Under the pieces are notes generated by a model that worked only from the letters and a program-made list of their open reading frames with translations, searched no databases and was not told the DNA's origin. A stretch of DNA of 64,000 nucleotides from Cytobacillus oceanisediminis (GTDB lineage Bacteria > Bacillota > Bacilli > Bacillales > Cytobacillaceae), in the NCBI RefSeq assembly GCF_003182355.1, contig NZ_QGTW01000015.1, positions 1 to 64,000 on the forward strand. The letters are read 5' to 3'. Shown in pieces: positions 26,366 to 35,135 of this stretch. Position numbers and translations under genes: made by a program. Position 1 is the stretch's first letter; every line of letters begins with the position of its first letter.

Positions 26366-27245
26366 CCTTCCCTGTTTTAAATAGTTTCATCTGCGTCAGC
26401 GAGACAAGTAATGTAAGAATAAGAATGACTGTTGCGATAGCCGACGCATAACCCATTTGATCCTTGAAGAAAGCTGAATTATAGAGAAGTGTCCCTAAAA
26501 CCTCACTTGCATTTCCAGGTCCTCCTCCAGTTAAAATATATGGTTCATTAAATACTGTGAAAGCTCCAGTTAAAGTGATTAAGGTAGCAACAAATAGCAT
26601 TTCTTTTACTTGCGGAACTGTTACATAGATAAATTTACGTATCTTCCCTGCTCCGTCAATTTCTGCAGCTTCATATAATTCCTTTGGGATCGCCTGGATC
26701 GCAATAATAAATAGCATCATGATATACCCAACACTTTGCCACTGAGATACGGCAATAACCGCGAATATAGCTGTTTCCGATTCCCCCAGCCAAGCTCTTG
26801 TCCATTCTTCAAGACCTAATAGAGTCAGCAGACTATTTAATAAACCAATATCAGGATTGTAGATAAAACTGAATAATAAGGCTATGACTGTTATGGAAAT
26901 GACAACAGGAAGGAAGAATACAGTCCGGAAAAAACTGCTTACAAACCTCGTAACAGGATCTTCCAGAATTGCTGCTAATACGAGTCCTCCAAACACTTGG
27001 AATATAATGGATATGACTGCATACCAGATATTATTTTTCAAAGCTATATAAAAAACCTCATCTTGAAAAAGAGTAAGGAAGTTTTCAAAGCCAACAAAAA
27101 CTTTATCAGGAGAAAATGCCGAGAATTCATAAAAGCTAAATCGAAAGTTTTCTATAATGGGATAATAAACAAAAACCCCCATTAACAGTAAACAAGGGGC
27201 AATATATAAAATGGGAACAACTTTTCGGCTAAGCATATTGACCAC
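26358..27245 (-). CDS. frlN: ABC sugar-type permease, fructosamine uptake
   Basis: A 295-residue MalF-type permease with six membrane helices and the EAA loop ELYEAAEIDGAGKIRKFIYVTVPQ near residue 190. It partners FrlM in the membrane. It lies 60 bp after frlO, separated by the stem-loop at 27256-27288. Confidence 0.9.
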   Translation of the reverse strand: MVNMLSRKVVPILYIAPCLLLMGVFVYYPIIENFRFSFYEFSAFSPDKVFVGFENFLTLFQDEVFYIALKNNIWYAVISIIFQVFGGLVLAAILEDPVTRFVSSFFRTVFFLPVVISITVIALLFSFIYNPDIGLLNSLLTLLGLEEWTRAWLGESETAIFAVIAVSQWQSVGYIMMLFIIAIQAIPKELYEAAEIDGAGKIRKFIYVTVPQVKEMLFVATLITLTGAFTVFNEPYILTGGGPGNASEVLGTLLYNSAFFKDQMGYASAIATVILILTLLVSLTQMKLFKTGKDG

Positions 27246-27255
27246 CTCTTTCTTT

Positions 27256-27288
27256 TAAAAGGGGAGGCCAAAAACCAGCCTCCTCTTC
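27256..27288 (-). other. intercistronic stem-loop after frlO
   Basis: Minus strand GAGGAGGCTGG...TGGCCTCCCCTTTT folds into a GC-rich hairpin. Such structures after binding-protein genes usually stabilise the upstream message or attenuate read-through, giving more binding protein than permease. Confidence 0.6.
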
Positions 27289-27304
27289 CTCTATATATTA
27301 TTTA

Positions 27305-28591
27305 CTATTTTTTGACCTTTTTTGCTGCTGCTTGTACATCTGACATCACTTCTTTTGGCGTTTTCTTTCCATCCAGCATTTGCTGTGTGCCATTCAGATA
27401 TGCATCAACAATAGAGATATCAACAGCTGTGTCAAACCAAAGATAGGTTTTCTCTGCATTGACAATTAAATCAATGGCTTCTTCCTGTAATTTGGAGGCA
27501 TTTTCTGTAGTTGTTGTCCCTTTCACTGCGCTATATTCACTAACTTCTTTGAGCTGTTCGGTGCCCTTTTCCTTTGAAGTTAAGAACTTTATGAACTCCA
27601 TTGCCTCTTCAGGGTGTTTTGTTTTAGAAGAAATCATAATTCCCTCTGGTGCTGCAGTGATTGAATTAGGATTGCCTTCACCGCCCTCAATGCCAGGTGT
27701 ATTAAAGACCCCTAAATCCTCTCCTAAAGATGGTTCAATTAATCCAATTTCAGCTAATTGGAAATAACCCATTGCTGCTTTCCCTCCATTAAATAGCTCA
27801 CGGGAGTATTGATGGTCCACCGAATTTACACCTTTATTGAAATAAGGTTCAAGTTCCATGAACTTTTCCAAAGCCGTAACGTAACCAGGATGTGAAAAAT
27901 CACCTTCAGGATTGTTCGGATCATAATCCTTGGCAATGACATCTTCCGGAACAATCAGTTCATTCAGAGATCCAATATAATGGGAAATCGTCCAAGGTGC
28001 CTTGCTTCCAAAAGTAATAGGAGTAATGCCGGCTTCTTTAATTTTTTCTGAAACCTCAATAAGTTCACTCCAGGTAGAAGGGGGTTCAAGATTTAAATCT
28101 TTAAATATCTTTTTATTATAGAAGAAAGCTTTTCCGTCCGTTGACCAAGGAATGCCATATGTTTTTCCATCCAATGTAAATGGTTTGAATTGGGATTCGA
28201 TAATTTCCCCTGACCACTCTGTATCACTGTTAATATAATCTGTTAAATCAAGTGCTTGGTCTGCACGGACAAAGTTATAAGCGAATTCGCCGCTCCAGGA
28301 GAAATAAACATCAGGTGGATTCTTCGATCCTAAAACAACTCTAATCTTTTCTTTATATGAATCATTCAAAACCGCTTCTGTCTTAATCTTAATATTTGGA
28401 TGAAGCTCTTCAAATTCCTTAACGGCTTTTTCAAAATACTGCTTTTTAGGTTCAGTAGGCCAACGATGGAAAAAACGGAGTTCAATAGTATCACTATCAC
28501 TATTGGAAGATGTACCGGCAGAAGAATTACAGCCAGTTATTAAAGAAAGGAGTAAAACTGTAAGAATACCTGCAATTGCTAACCTTTTCAT
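27305..28591 (-). CDS. frlO: fructosamine-binding lipoprotein of ABC importer
   Basis: A 428-residue extracellular solute-binding protein (family 1). The signal peptide ends in the lipobox LITGC, so it is anchored to the outer face of the membrane. The mature part has the usual two-lobed pattern with PPDVYFSWSGEFAYNF and GIPWSTDGKAFFYNKKIF. Two adjacent ATGs occur; the second (28591) is better spaced from GGGGG. It captures fructosamines for FrlMN. Confidence 0.88.
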   Translation of the reverse strand: MKRLAIAGILTVLLLSLITGCNSSAGTSSNSDSDTIELRFFHRWPTEPKKQYFEKAVKEFEELHPNIKIKTEAVLNDSYKEKIRVVLGSKNPPDVYFSWSGEFAYNFVRADQALDLTDYINSDTEWSGEIIESQFKPFTLDGKTYGIPWSTDGKAFFYNKKIFKDLNLEPPSTWSELIEVSEKIKEAGITPITFGSKAPWTISHYIGSLNELIVPEDVIAKDYDPNNPEGDFSHPGYVTALEKFMELEPYFNKGVNSVDHQYSRELFNGGKAAMGYFQLAEIGLIEPSLGEDLGVFNTPGIEGGEGNPNSITAAPEGIMISSKTKHPEEAMEFIKFLTSKEKGTEQLKEVSEYSAVKGTTTTENASKLQEEAIDLIVNAEKTYLWFDTAVDISIVDAYLNGTQQMLDGKKTPKEVMSDVQAAAKKVKK

Positions 28592-28622
28592 CATTTTGCC
28601 CCCTAAATAATTGAGTGAAAGC

Positions 28623-28653
28623 AGTGGAAAAGTGACCGCATCACTTTTCCACT
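28623..28653 (-). other. intercistronic stem-loop between frlB and frlO
   Basis: AGTGGAAAAGTGA (28623-28635) is a perfect 13-bp inverted repeat with TCACTTTTCCACT (28641-28653) around a 5-base loop. It lacks a T run on the minus strand, so it is probably an RNA stability or partial termination element. Confidence 0.65.
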
Positions 28654-28661
28654 CTATTATC

Positions 28662-29651
28662 TTAGTATTCTACCTTCCACATATATCTGCGTTTGGACAA
28701 TGGATGGTTACGCTGCTCTGCCAAATTGTCCGCATACTTTCTTAAAACAAAATTCAGAACAAGCGGAGCAATATAGCCTCTAGCTTCCTCTTCAATTCCA
28801 GAAAAATCAAAATCTTCAGCATCTAGTACTACTAGCTTTTTTCCATATTTCTTAGAGAAATCTAATGCTCTCTCTTCCAAGAATCTTGTTTCATCCAGTC
28901 CAAGAAGAATGATAAATGGTGTATCTTCGTCAATGATCTCAAACGGGCCATGGAAGTATTCACCAGCGTGGATGGCATGGGAATGAATCCATTGCATTTC
29001 CATTAAGATACAAATGGCAAATGAATAGGCAACTCCATAGTTCGCACCGCTTGCCATCGTATAAATAACCTTCTCATCTTTATACTGTTTTCCAAATTCT
29101 ACAGCAGAGTCATGCGATTGTGAAGCCGCTTTTTCATATACTGATTGCAAGTTTTCGAGACTCTTCTCAATTACCTCAAACTTGCTATTTCCTTCCACCT
29201 CTTTAAGAACTCCAAAGACCAGCTGATAGATAACAGAGTAGTTAGTAGTGAAAGCATTCGCGTCTTGTCCCCACTCATATTTAAGAACAACATCAGAAGC
29301 ATGAGCCAATGGAGAACCAGGCTCGTTGGTTAAAGAAACAGCCAAGGCCCCTTTACTTCTTGCAAACTTAGCAGCTTCCACTGTTTCAGGGGTTGTTCCA
29401 GAATGAGAGCACAGGATAACTAAAGAACTTTGGCCTAGTTTAGAATGATTGCGATGAATAAATTCATTAGAGCTATATAAGTGAGCATCGATTTTTTGGG
29501 CTTCCCGGTCGATCGCATATTTACTCGGATACATAAGTGCAGATGAACCTCCGCAAGCAACAAAGAAAACATTTTTTATATTTTTCTTTCGTACTTCCTC
29601 AAGCGCATGTTTAATTTGATTTTTAACATCTACTACTAATTCAGTCGTCAT
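28662..29651 (-). CDS. frlB: fructosamine deglycase, SIS domain
   Basis: A 329-residue enzyme that splits fructosamine 6-phosphates (for example fructoselysine 6-phosphate) into glucose 6-phosphate and the amine. Two SIS domains resemble the isomerase half of glucosamine-6-phosphate synthase: VFFVACGGSSALMYPSKYA and SLVILCSHSGTTPETVEAAKFA in the first, YTMASGANYGVAYSFAICILMEM in the second. First gene of the operon, with GGAGG before the ATG. Confidence 0.9.
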   Translation of the reverse strand: MTTELVVDVKNQIKHALEEVRKKNIKNVFFVACGGSSALMYPSKYAIDREAQKIDAHLYSSNEFIHRNHSKLGQSSLVILCSHSGTTPETVEAAKFARSKGALAVSLTNEPGSPLAHASDVVLKYEWGQDANAFTTNYSVIYQLVFGVLKEVEGNSKFEVIEKSLENLQSVYEKAASQSHDSAVEFGKQYKDEKVIYTMASGANYGVAYSFAICILMEMQWIHSHAIHAGEYFHGPFEIIDEDTPFIILLGLDETRFLEERALDFSKKYGKKLVVLDAEDFDFSGIEEEARGYIAPLVLNFVLRKYADNLAEQRNHPLSKRRYMWKVEY

Positions 29652-29728
29652 AAATGAACTGCCTCCTTGATTTTTTTATAAAAAAATAACCTCTACCCTC
29701 CTCAAAACAATACACAACTTTATAATAC

Positions 29729-29782
29729 GTTATATATTGTTATATTTGTTTATATAATATCCTCTGTTGTTTTAGTAGTCAA
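29729..29782 (-). promoter_or_regulatory. frlB operon promoter with FrlR-like half sites
   Basis: Minus strand TTGACT (29777-29782), 17-bp spacer, TATTAT (29754-29759). Immediately downstream (29729-29753) come AT-rich half sites (plus strand GTTATATATTGTTATATTTG) that resemble the palindrome at frlR. Confidence 0.75.
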
Positions 29783-29970
29783 TACACTTTTCTGAATATT
29801 TTAAATACAAATAACGACATAATTCTTAAGCTGGTGTCGAATGAAATAATATTGAGCTTCTCTGTGTTGTTAGCTCCTTATTCCAGAATGGTTATAGGTA
29901 TGGTTAATAATGTATAATTCAATTGATAATAAATGAAACTCAAAAAGGACCATAGACAGGAGCACCCCAA

Positions 29971-31704
29971 ATGGAAAAGCAGCAAACCAGCCTAAAACCA
30001 TTCATTTCTCTCATACTATCAATAAAAATACCCAAGGCTGCGCTCATCATTGGGTTAACAGCAAGTATTCTCACTACTTTGACCGGCCTTGTCGTTCCAT
30101 TGCTGACCAAAAACCTGGTGGACGGTTTTTCCGTCGAGTCGTTGAGTGTCCCGTTGATTATCGGAATCGGAGCTGCTTTTATCATTCAGGCGCTCATCAG
30201 TGGAATCTCAATCTACCTGCTCAGCTATGTCGGTCAGAAAGTAGTGGCCCGGCTGCGCAACCGGATGTGGGGCAAGCTGATCCGGCTGCCGGTAAGTTAT
30301 TTTGATAAACAATCCAGTGGGCAGACGGTTAGCAGGGTTGTTAATGATACAAGCATTGTGAGGGACCTAATCTCCAATCATTTTCCGCAATTTATCACTG
30401 GGATCATAAGCATTATAGGTGCTATCGTCATATTGCTTGTGATGGATTGGAAAATGACTCTGCTTATGCTCATCTCCGTTCCAATTACATTGGCGATTAT
30501 GATGCCCCTTGGCCGAAAAATGGCAAAGATATCGCGCGGCCTACAGGACGAGACAGCAACTTTTACCGGCCATATCACACAAACGCTCAGTGAAATCCGC
30601 TTAATGAAGTCCTCGACTGCGGAACAAAATGAAGAAGAAAAAGGCATGAACGGCATCGATAAACTACTTGGCTTCGGTTTAAGAGAAGCACGGATATTTT
30701 CGTTAATTGGTCCCACAATGTATTTGATCATGATGGGCGTCATTGTCATGATTATTGCCTATGGCGGTATGCGCGTGGCGAACGGAACGATGTCAACCGG
30801 ATCTCTCGTCGCCTTTCTGCTTTACTTGTTCCAGATCATTATGCCGATCACCTCGTTCGCTATGTTCTTTACCCAGCTGCAAAAAGCCAAAGGTGCAACA
30901 GAGCGAATAATCGAGATCTTGGATCAGCCGCTGGAAGAAGGTCAGGATGGCATCGAAATGGAAATCAGCAATCAGCCGATTTCCATTGATAATGTTTCTT
31001 TTTCTTATAGCGAGGAGGAACCTGTACTCCAAAACATTACATTAGAAGCTCAGCCTGGCCAGATGATCGCCCTGGCCGGTCCAAGCGGCAGCGGGAAAAC
31101 TACTTTGTTTGGATTGCTGGAACGATTTTACGAACCTACTACTGGAGAAATCAGGGTTGGGGATACATTGATACATGAGATATCCCTTAAATCATGGCGC
31201 AGTCAAATCGGCTATGTGTCACAGGAAAGCGCCATGATGGCGGGGACCATCCGGGAGAACTTATGCTATGGTTTGGAAAATGTTAAAAGCATTCCGGATG
31301 AGCGTTTATGGGAAGTCGCAAAAATGGCTTACGCTGATCAATTTATCGAAGCTTTCCCGAAAGGGCTTGACACGGAGGTTGGCGAACGGGGTGTAAAACT
31401 TTCGGGAGGACAAAGGCAGCGAATCGCAATCGCGCGTGCCTTTTTGCGAGACCCCAAAATTCTGATGATGGATGAAGCAACTGCCAGCCTGGACAGCCAG
31501 TCAGAAGGCATTGTCCAGCAAGCGCTGACCCGCTTAATGGAAGGCAGGACAACCTTCGTCATCGCCCACCGCCTTTCCACAATTGTCGACGCAGACAAGA
31601 TTGTTTTTATCGAAAAAGGCAGTGTCACAGGCATCGGCACACATCACGAATTAACGCAATCACATGGTTTATACCGTGAGTTTGCCGAGCAGCAGCTTGC
31701 ATAA
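29971..31704 (+). CDS. bmrA: multidrug ABC exporter (BmrA-like half transporter)
   Basis: A 577-residue homodimeric exporter: six-helix membrane domain (about 20-310) fused to an ATPase domain. It shows Walker A GPSGSGKTT near 367, the signature LSGGQRQR near 470 and Walker B ILMMDEATASLD near 495. The N-terminal VPLLTKNLVDGFS and C-terminal HRLSTIVDADKI...GTHHELTQSHGLYREFAEQQL closely match B. subtilis BmrA. It expels hydrophobic drugs. Single gene, own terminator; no regulator adjacent. Confidence 0.9.
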   Translation: MEKQQTSLKPFISLILSIKIPKAALIIGLTASILTTLTGLVVPLLTKNLVDGFSVESLSVPLIIGIGAAFIIQALISGISIYLLSYVGQKVVARLRNRMWGKLIRLPVSYFDKQSSGQTVSRVVNDTSIVRDLISNHFPQFITGIISIIGAIVILLVMDWKMTLLMLISVPITLAIMMPLGRKMAKISRGLQDETATFTGHITQTLSEIRLMKSSTAEQNEEEKGMNGIDKLLGFGLREARIFSLIGPTMYLIMMGVIVMIIAYGGMRVANGTMSTGSLVAFLLYLFQIIMPITSFAMFFTQLQKAKGATERIIEILDQPLEEGQDGIEMEISNQPISIDNVSFSYSEEEPVLQNITLEAQPGQMIALAGPSGSGKTTLFGLLERFYEPTTGEIRVGDTLIHEISLKSWRSQIGYVSQESAMMAGTIRENLCYGLENVKSIPDERLWEVAKMAYADQFIEAFPKGLDTEVGERGVKLSGGQRQRIAIARAFLRDPKILMMDEATASLDSQSEGIVQQALTRLMEGRTTFVIAHRLSTIVDADKIVFIEKGSVTGIGTHHELTQSHGLYREFAEQQLA

Positions 31705-31736
31705 AAAGGGCCAGTCTAACTTAGACTGGCCTTTTA
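31704..31736 (+). terminator. terminator of bmrA
   Basis: AAAAGGGCCAGTCTAA pairs with TTAGACTGGCCTTTT with a one-base centre. Confidence 0.85.
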
Positions 31737-32104
31737 CGAGCTTACAAACTATAAAATGATGTTCTAACACGATCCAAACTCATGGACTGCAGCTATAACC
31801 TTTCAATTGCATGTAAAATCCGGCTGTTATTTTAACATTCAACCGTCAGTTCCGCATTTACGTGCAGCTTTTTATTTAAATGCAGCACTTTTCATGATTT
31901 AAGTACCACTTTTCACTTTTATGTGCCATTCCTTATTCTTACAGCATTTTATTCAAATACCTTCAATATAGGGCTCCCGGCATCTTCTATTTTAACCTAG
32001 ATCTTGTGATAAAATATGACAAATTATCCATATAAAAGAGAAGGTTTATTCCTTATAATGGAATTAAGGTTAGTTATGCCCACTCAAAAAGGAGGCTGCC
32101 GACT
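31737..32104. other. intergenic region
   Basis: Apart from the repeat at 31857-31930 no gene or RNA was recognised; the last 40 bp hold an AAGGAGG site for the small gene at 32105. Confidence 0.4.
31857..31930. repeat. degenerate tandem repeat, period about 20 bp
   Basis: Four units built on TTTAnGTGCAGCACTT-like sequence, with TTTACGTGCAG at 31857, TTTAAATGCAGC at 31875, TTTAAGTACCAC at 31898 and TTTATGTGCC at 31918. Related to the clearer array at 33765-33870. Confidence 0.5.
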
Positions 32105-32326
32105 ATGCCATTAGATCATACGAAAAACATGCTGCGAACTTTAGAATACTATTGTGATACCCAGATCACCCAAACCTTCTCTAAAGATTATAGACAGTTT
32201 TTGTCTGTGTGCTACCAGAAGAGCTCTAAGTGTTTTGAAGTTACGTATGTTGAGACACTTGTGAAGGAAATCTTTCCTGATGTTGAATCGGCTGCGGCTG
32301 CCATCGAAAAAGCTCTTAAAAATTAG
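32105..32326 (+). CDS. small hypothetical protein, 73 residues
   Basis: Not recognised. A soluble, mostly helical protein: MPLDHTKNMLRTLEYYCDTQ, then FSKDYRQFLSVCYQKSSKCFEVTYVE and an acidic Ala-rich C-terminal helix (DVESAAAAIEKAL). It has three cysteines without a metal-site spacing. AAAGGAGG before the ATG and even codon use make it a real gene. It stands alone between bmrA and an MFS pump. Confidence 0.7.
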   Translation: MPLDHTKNMLRTLEYYCDTQITQTFSKDYRQFLSVCYQKSSKCFEVTYVETLVKEIFPDVESAAAAIEKALKN

Positions 32327-32473
32327 AGAGAGCTGCCTCTTTCTTTACGCTTCGATTTCCCCTCTCTTTCTATCCTATTTATAGAACTGCTTTTTCTAAA
32401 AAATAGATACCTTATTTCCTTTATATGTAGTATCTTTGGAATATCGAAATATTTCATAAACGAGAGGATTATC

Positions 32474-33688
32474 ATGTGGAAAAATAAAAACGTGTGGATA
32501 CTGCTGACAGGTGAGTTTATTGCCGGCCTGGGTCTGTGGCTTGGGATTATCGGCAACCTTGAATTTATGCAGGAAAAGGTTCCTTCAGACTTTGTAAAGT
32601 CCATTATTTTGGCTGGCGGACTGCTTGCCGGAATTGCGGTTGGCCCCTGGGCTGGCAGAATTACAGACCAGATTAGTAAAAAAACGGTTATGCTCGCATC
32701 CGGCTTTGCCAGGACAGTGAGCGTTATTTTTATGTTAATTGCCATCCAGACCGGTTCTGTATGGTGGATGGTTATTTTTCTTGTTTTCCTTCAGATTTCC
32801 GCTGCCTTCTATTTTCCTGCTCTGCAAGCGGCAATTCCGCTGGTAGTGGAAGAAAAAGATTTACTGCAATTGAATGGGATTCATATGAATGTCTCCACCC
32901 TATCCCGGGTGCTGGGAACAGCAGTAGCAGGGATTCTATTGGTGATATTGCCATTATCCATGCTTTATATAGGCTCACTCGTCGCCTATTTCGTTCTGTT
33001 TGCCATGACCTGGTTCCTGAACTTCGATGAATCGGACAAGAATCTAGGCTCATCTAAAGGAACAGCCAAGCGAGGCGGCGGATTTAAGGATGTTTTTCCA
33101 ATCATTAAAGGCCTGCCAATCGTACTTATGACATTGGTTTTAACCCTGGTTCCTTTACTGTTCATTGGCGGCTTTAACCTGATGGTCATCAACATTAGCG
33201 AACTCCAGGACAGCTCGTCCATTAAAGGATTGATCTATACAGCAGAAGGAATCGGCTTCATGCTTGGCGCTTTTATCGTCAAACAAATCAGCCAAAAACG
33301 GTCTCCCTATACGATTCTGTTTTTCTTCTCCTTTATCATTGGCATATCACAACTGCTTCTCTATTTTGCTGATGTGCCGGTGTTAACACTAGTGGCATTT
33401 TTTGTATTCGGCTTTGCCGTCGGCTGCTTCTTCCCGACCGCAGCTACTATTTTTCAAACAAGAGTGCCAAAAGAATTCCACGGCAGGTTCTTCTCTTTCC
33501 GTAACATGCTCGACCGTGTCATTTTTCAGGTTGTGCTCCTGCTGACAGGATTCCTCCTGGACGCTGTCGGCCTGCAGCTGATGGTCGTTATCTTTGGCAT
33601 CCTATCCTTAGTAATGACAGCAGCGTTCCTTGCTAAATTTAGGCAGCTGCGGACAGAAATGCATATTAATGAAAAGGTAGGCACGTAA
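32474..33688 (+). CDS. MFS transporter (DHA3-like efflux)
   Basis: A 404-residue membrane protein with about 12 helices. The MFS motif GRITDQISKKTVMLASG follows TM2, and TM4-5 carries LNGIHMNVSTLSRVLGTAVAGILL as in DHA3 (macrolide/enterobactin exporter) proteins. It also shows the central loop KDVFPIIKGLPIVLM. Substrate unknown; drug or siderophore export are the family options. No regulator is adjacent. Ends at the terminator 33687-33722. Confidence 0.82.
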   Translation: MWKNKNVWILLTGEFIAGLGLWLGIIGNLEFMQEKVPSDFVKSIILAGGLLAGIAVGPWAGRITDQISKKTVMLASGFARTVSVIFMLIAIQTGSVWWMVIFLVFLQISAAFYFPALQAAIPLVVEEKDLLQLNGIHMNVSTLSRVLGTAVAGILLVILPLSMLYIGSLVAYFVLFAMTWFLNFDESDKNLGSSKGTAKRGGGFKDVFPIIKGLPIVLMTLVLTLVPLLFIGGFNLMVINISELQDSSSIKGLIYTAEGIGFMLGAFIVKQISQKRSPYTILFFFSFIIGISQLLLYFADVPVLTLVAFFVFGFAVGCFFPTAATIFQTRVPKEFHGRFFSFRNMLDRVIFQVVLLLTGFLLDAVGLQLMVVIFGILSLVMTAAFLAKFRQLRTEMHINEKVGT

Positions 33689-33722
33689 AAAACCGGCTCA
33701 CATCGTTGTGGGCCGGTTTTTC
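33687..33722 (+). terminator. terminator of the MFS gene
   Basis: AAAACCGGCTCAC pairs with GTGGGCCGGTTTTT; the T run follows directly. Confidence 0.85.
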
Positions 33723-33764
33723 GCTTCTATTTCAGCTAAACTTCAGGCATTTTTTCAGTAAATA

Positions 33765-33870
33765 TCAGTTTATGTGCGGATAGCGTTCATTTATGTGCCG
33801 ATAAATTTTTTTCTGTGCGCATAACCCAATTTTATGTGCGGATAAAAAAATTTATGTGCACATAAACATT
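33765..33870. repeat. degenerate tandem repeat, period 20-21 bp
   Basis: Five units of TTTATGTGCGGATAAA-like sequence, with the core (A/C)TGTGC at 33772, 33793, 33813, 33834 and 33854. Spacing is 21, 20, 21 and 20 bp, about two helical turns. It fills the gap between the convergent MFS and reductase genes. Confidence 0.8.
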
Positions 33871-33876
33871 TTCGCC

Positions 33877-34926
33877 CTAGTGCACCAGCTGCTTCACCAA
33901 TTCCCGGTTCCGCTTTTTAAAGACGTCATTATGAGATGAGACCATCGCTGCTGCCGCAGCATCTGGTTCAATGTACTGTTTCGCTTTATTTACTGCATTA
34001 GCAGCATCCTGGAATGCCCCGGCAATCAAGTGAAGTTTTCCCTCATGTTTAAGGATATCCCCTGCAGCATATAGTCCTTCAACAGACGTTTCACTGTTCG
34101 CATTGCCTGCAATATAGAATTCTTCCAGCATTTCAATGTTCAGATTGCTATTCTTTAAGAGTTCCGTATCCTGTTCATAGCCATGGTTAATCACCACTTC
34201 ATCAATCGCCAGATAAGAAACCTCACCTGTTTCGTTATTGGTCATTTCCACCTGTTCAATTTTCTCATGATTTCCGCCCGCAATTAATTTTGTGATGGAC
34301 GTATTCCTGATGCAGATAACAGAGCTATTCATCAGCTGCGAAACCTGTGCTTCATGGCCAGTCAAAGCATCTCTCCTGCAAGTGATATATACCTGTTTCG
34401 CAACGGGCTCCAATTCATTCGCCCAGTCTACTGCAGAATTCCCGCCGCCAGAAACAACCACAGTTTTATCTTTAAAATGTTTAAGCGATTTGACTGTATA
34501 ATTCAGATTGGAGACCTCAAACCGCTCTGCCCCTTCTATCTTCAGTTTCTGGGGCTTTAGAATTCCGCTTCCAACAGCTACAATGACGGTTTTGGAATAG
34601 TGCTCTTCTCCAGAGGACCCTTTTAAGACAAATAGACCATCTTCATTTTTGGCAATGGATTCTACTTTTTCATTAAGAACGACCGTTGGATTAAATGTTA
34701 GTCCCTGTTCAACCAGCTGTTCGATCAGCTTTGCCCCCGGAGTCGGCGTCAGGCCGCCTACATCCCAAATCATCTTCTCCGGATATACATGAATTTTACC
34801 GCCAAGCATAGGTTGAAACTCAATCAGCTTTGTTTTCATTTTTCTTAGGCCGCTGTAAAAAGTGGAGTAAAGCCCGGCGGGTCCGCCTCCAATGACCGTA
34901 ACATCAAATACTTCAGCATTTTTCAT
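33877..34926 (-). CDS. ycgT: ferredoxin--NADP reductase, thioredoxin-reductase-like type (YcgT/YumC)
   Basis: A 349-residue flavoprotein. It has an FAD motif VIGGGPAGLYS at the N-terminus, an NADPH motif VSGGGNSAVDWANE near 160 and the closing YAAGDILKHEGKLHLIAGAFQDAANA. No CxxC redox pair is present, which separates it from thioredoxin reductases. It moves electrons between NADPH and ferredoxin or flavodoxin. A Fur box in its upstream region and the divergent siderophore genes suggest it supplies electrons for ferric-siderophore reduction, like B. subtilis YcgT. Confidence 0.88.
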   Translation of the reverse strand: MKNAEVFDVTVIGGGPAGLYSTFYSGLRKMKTKLIEFQPMLGGKIHVYPEKMIWDVGGLTPTPGAKLIEQLVEQGLTFNPTVVLNEKVESIAKNEDGLFVLKGSSGEEHYSKTVIVAVGSGILKPQKLKIEGAERFEVSNLNYTVKSLKHFKDKTVVVSGGGNSAVDWANELEPVAKQVYITCRRDALTGHEAQVSQLMNSSVICIRNTSITKLIAGGNHEKIEQVEMTNNETGEVSYLAIDEVVINHGYEQDTELLKNSNLNIEMLEEFYIAGNANSETSVEGLYAAGDILKHEGKLHLIAGAFQDAANAVNKAKQYIEPDAAAAAMVSSHNDVFKKRNRELVKQLVH

Positions 34927-34955
34927 TTCCGTTCACTCCCATAACCAATTACTAT

Positions 34956-34970
34956 TGATTATCATTCTCA
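34956..34970 (-). promoter_or_regulatory. Fur box upstream of ycgT
   Basis: Minus strand TGAGAATGATAATCA, one mismatch in the Fur 7-1-7 consensus TGATAATnATTATCA half-site pattern on one side. It lies 30 bp before the reductase start. Confidence 0.75.
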
Positions 34971-35040
34971 CTTCAACTATACGACCTTTTCTCTCCTTTT
35001 ACAATGAAATTTTTTCTGAGTACTTTTCTCGGAAATTCTG

Positions 35041-35069
35041 TTGACATAAAAAACAGATAGACTTATAGT
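35041..35069 (+). promoter_or_regulatory. siderophore transporter promoter
   Basis: TTGACA (35041-35046), 17-bp spacer, TATAGT (35064-35069). The Fur box follows at 35086. Confidence 0.85.
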
Positions 35070-35085
35070 TAAAAGGAACCGACAC

Positions 35086-35100
35086 TGATAATCATTATCA
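35086..35100 (+). promoter_or_regulatory. Fur box, perfect 7-1-7
   Basis: TGATAATCATTATCA, an exact match to the Bacillus Fur consensus, lies about 10 bp after the expected transcription start of the siderophore operon. Iron-loaded Fur should block transcription here. Confidence 0.92.
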
Positions 35101-35135
35101 CTGAAAATATAATTCTGACAAACGGAGGTTACATA

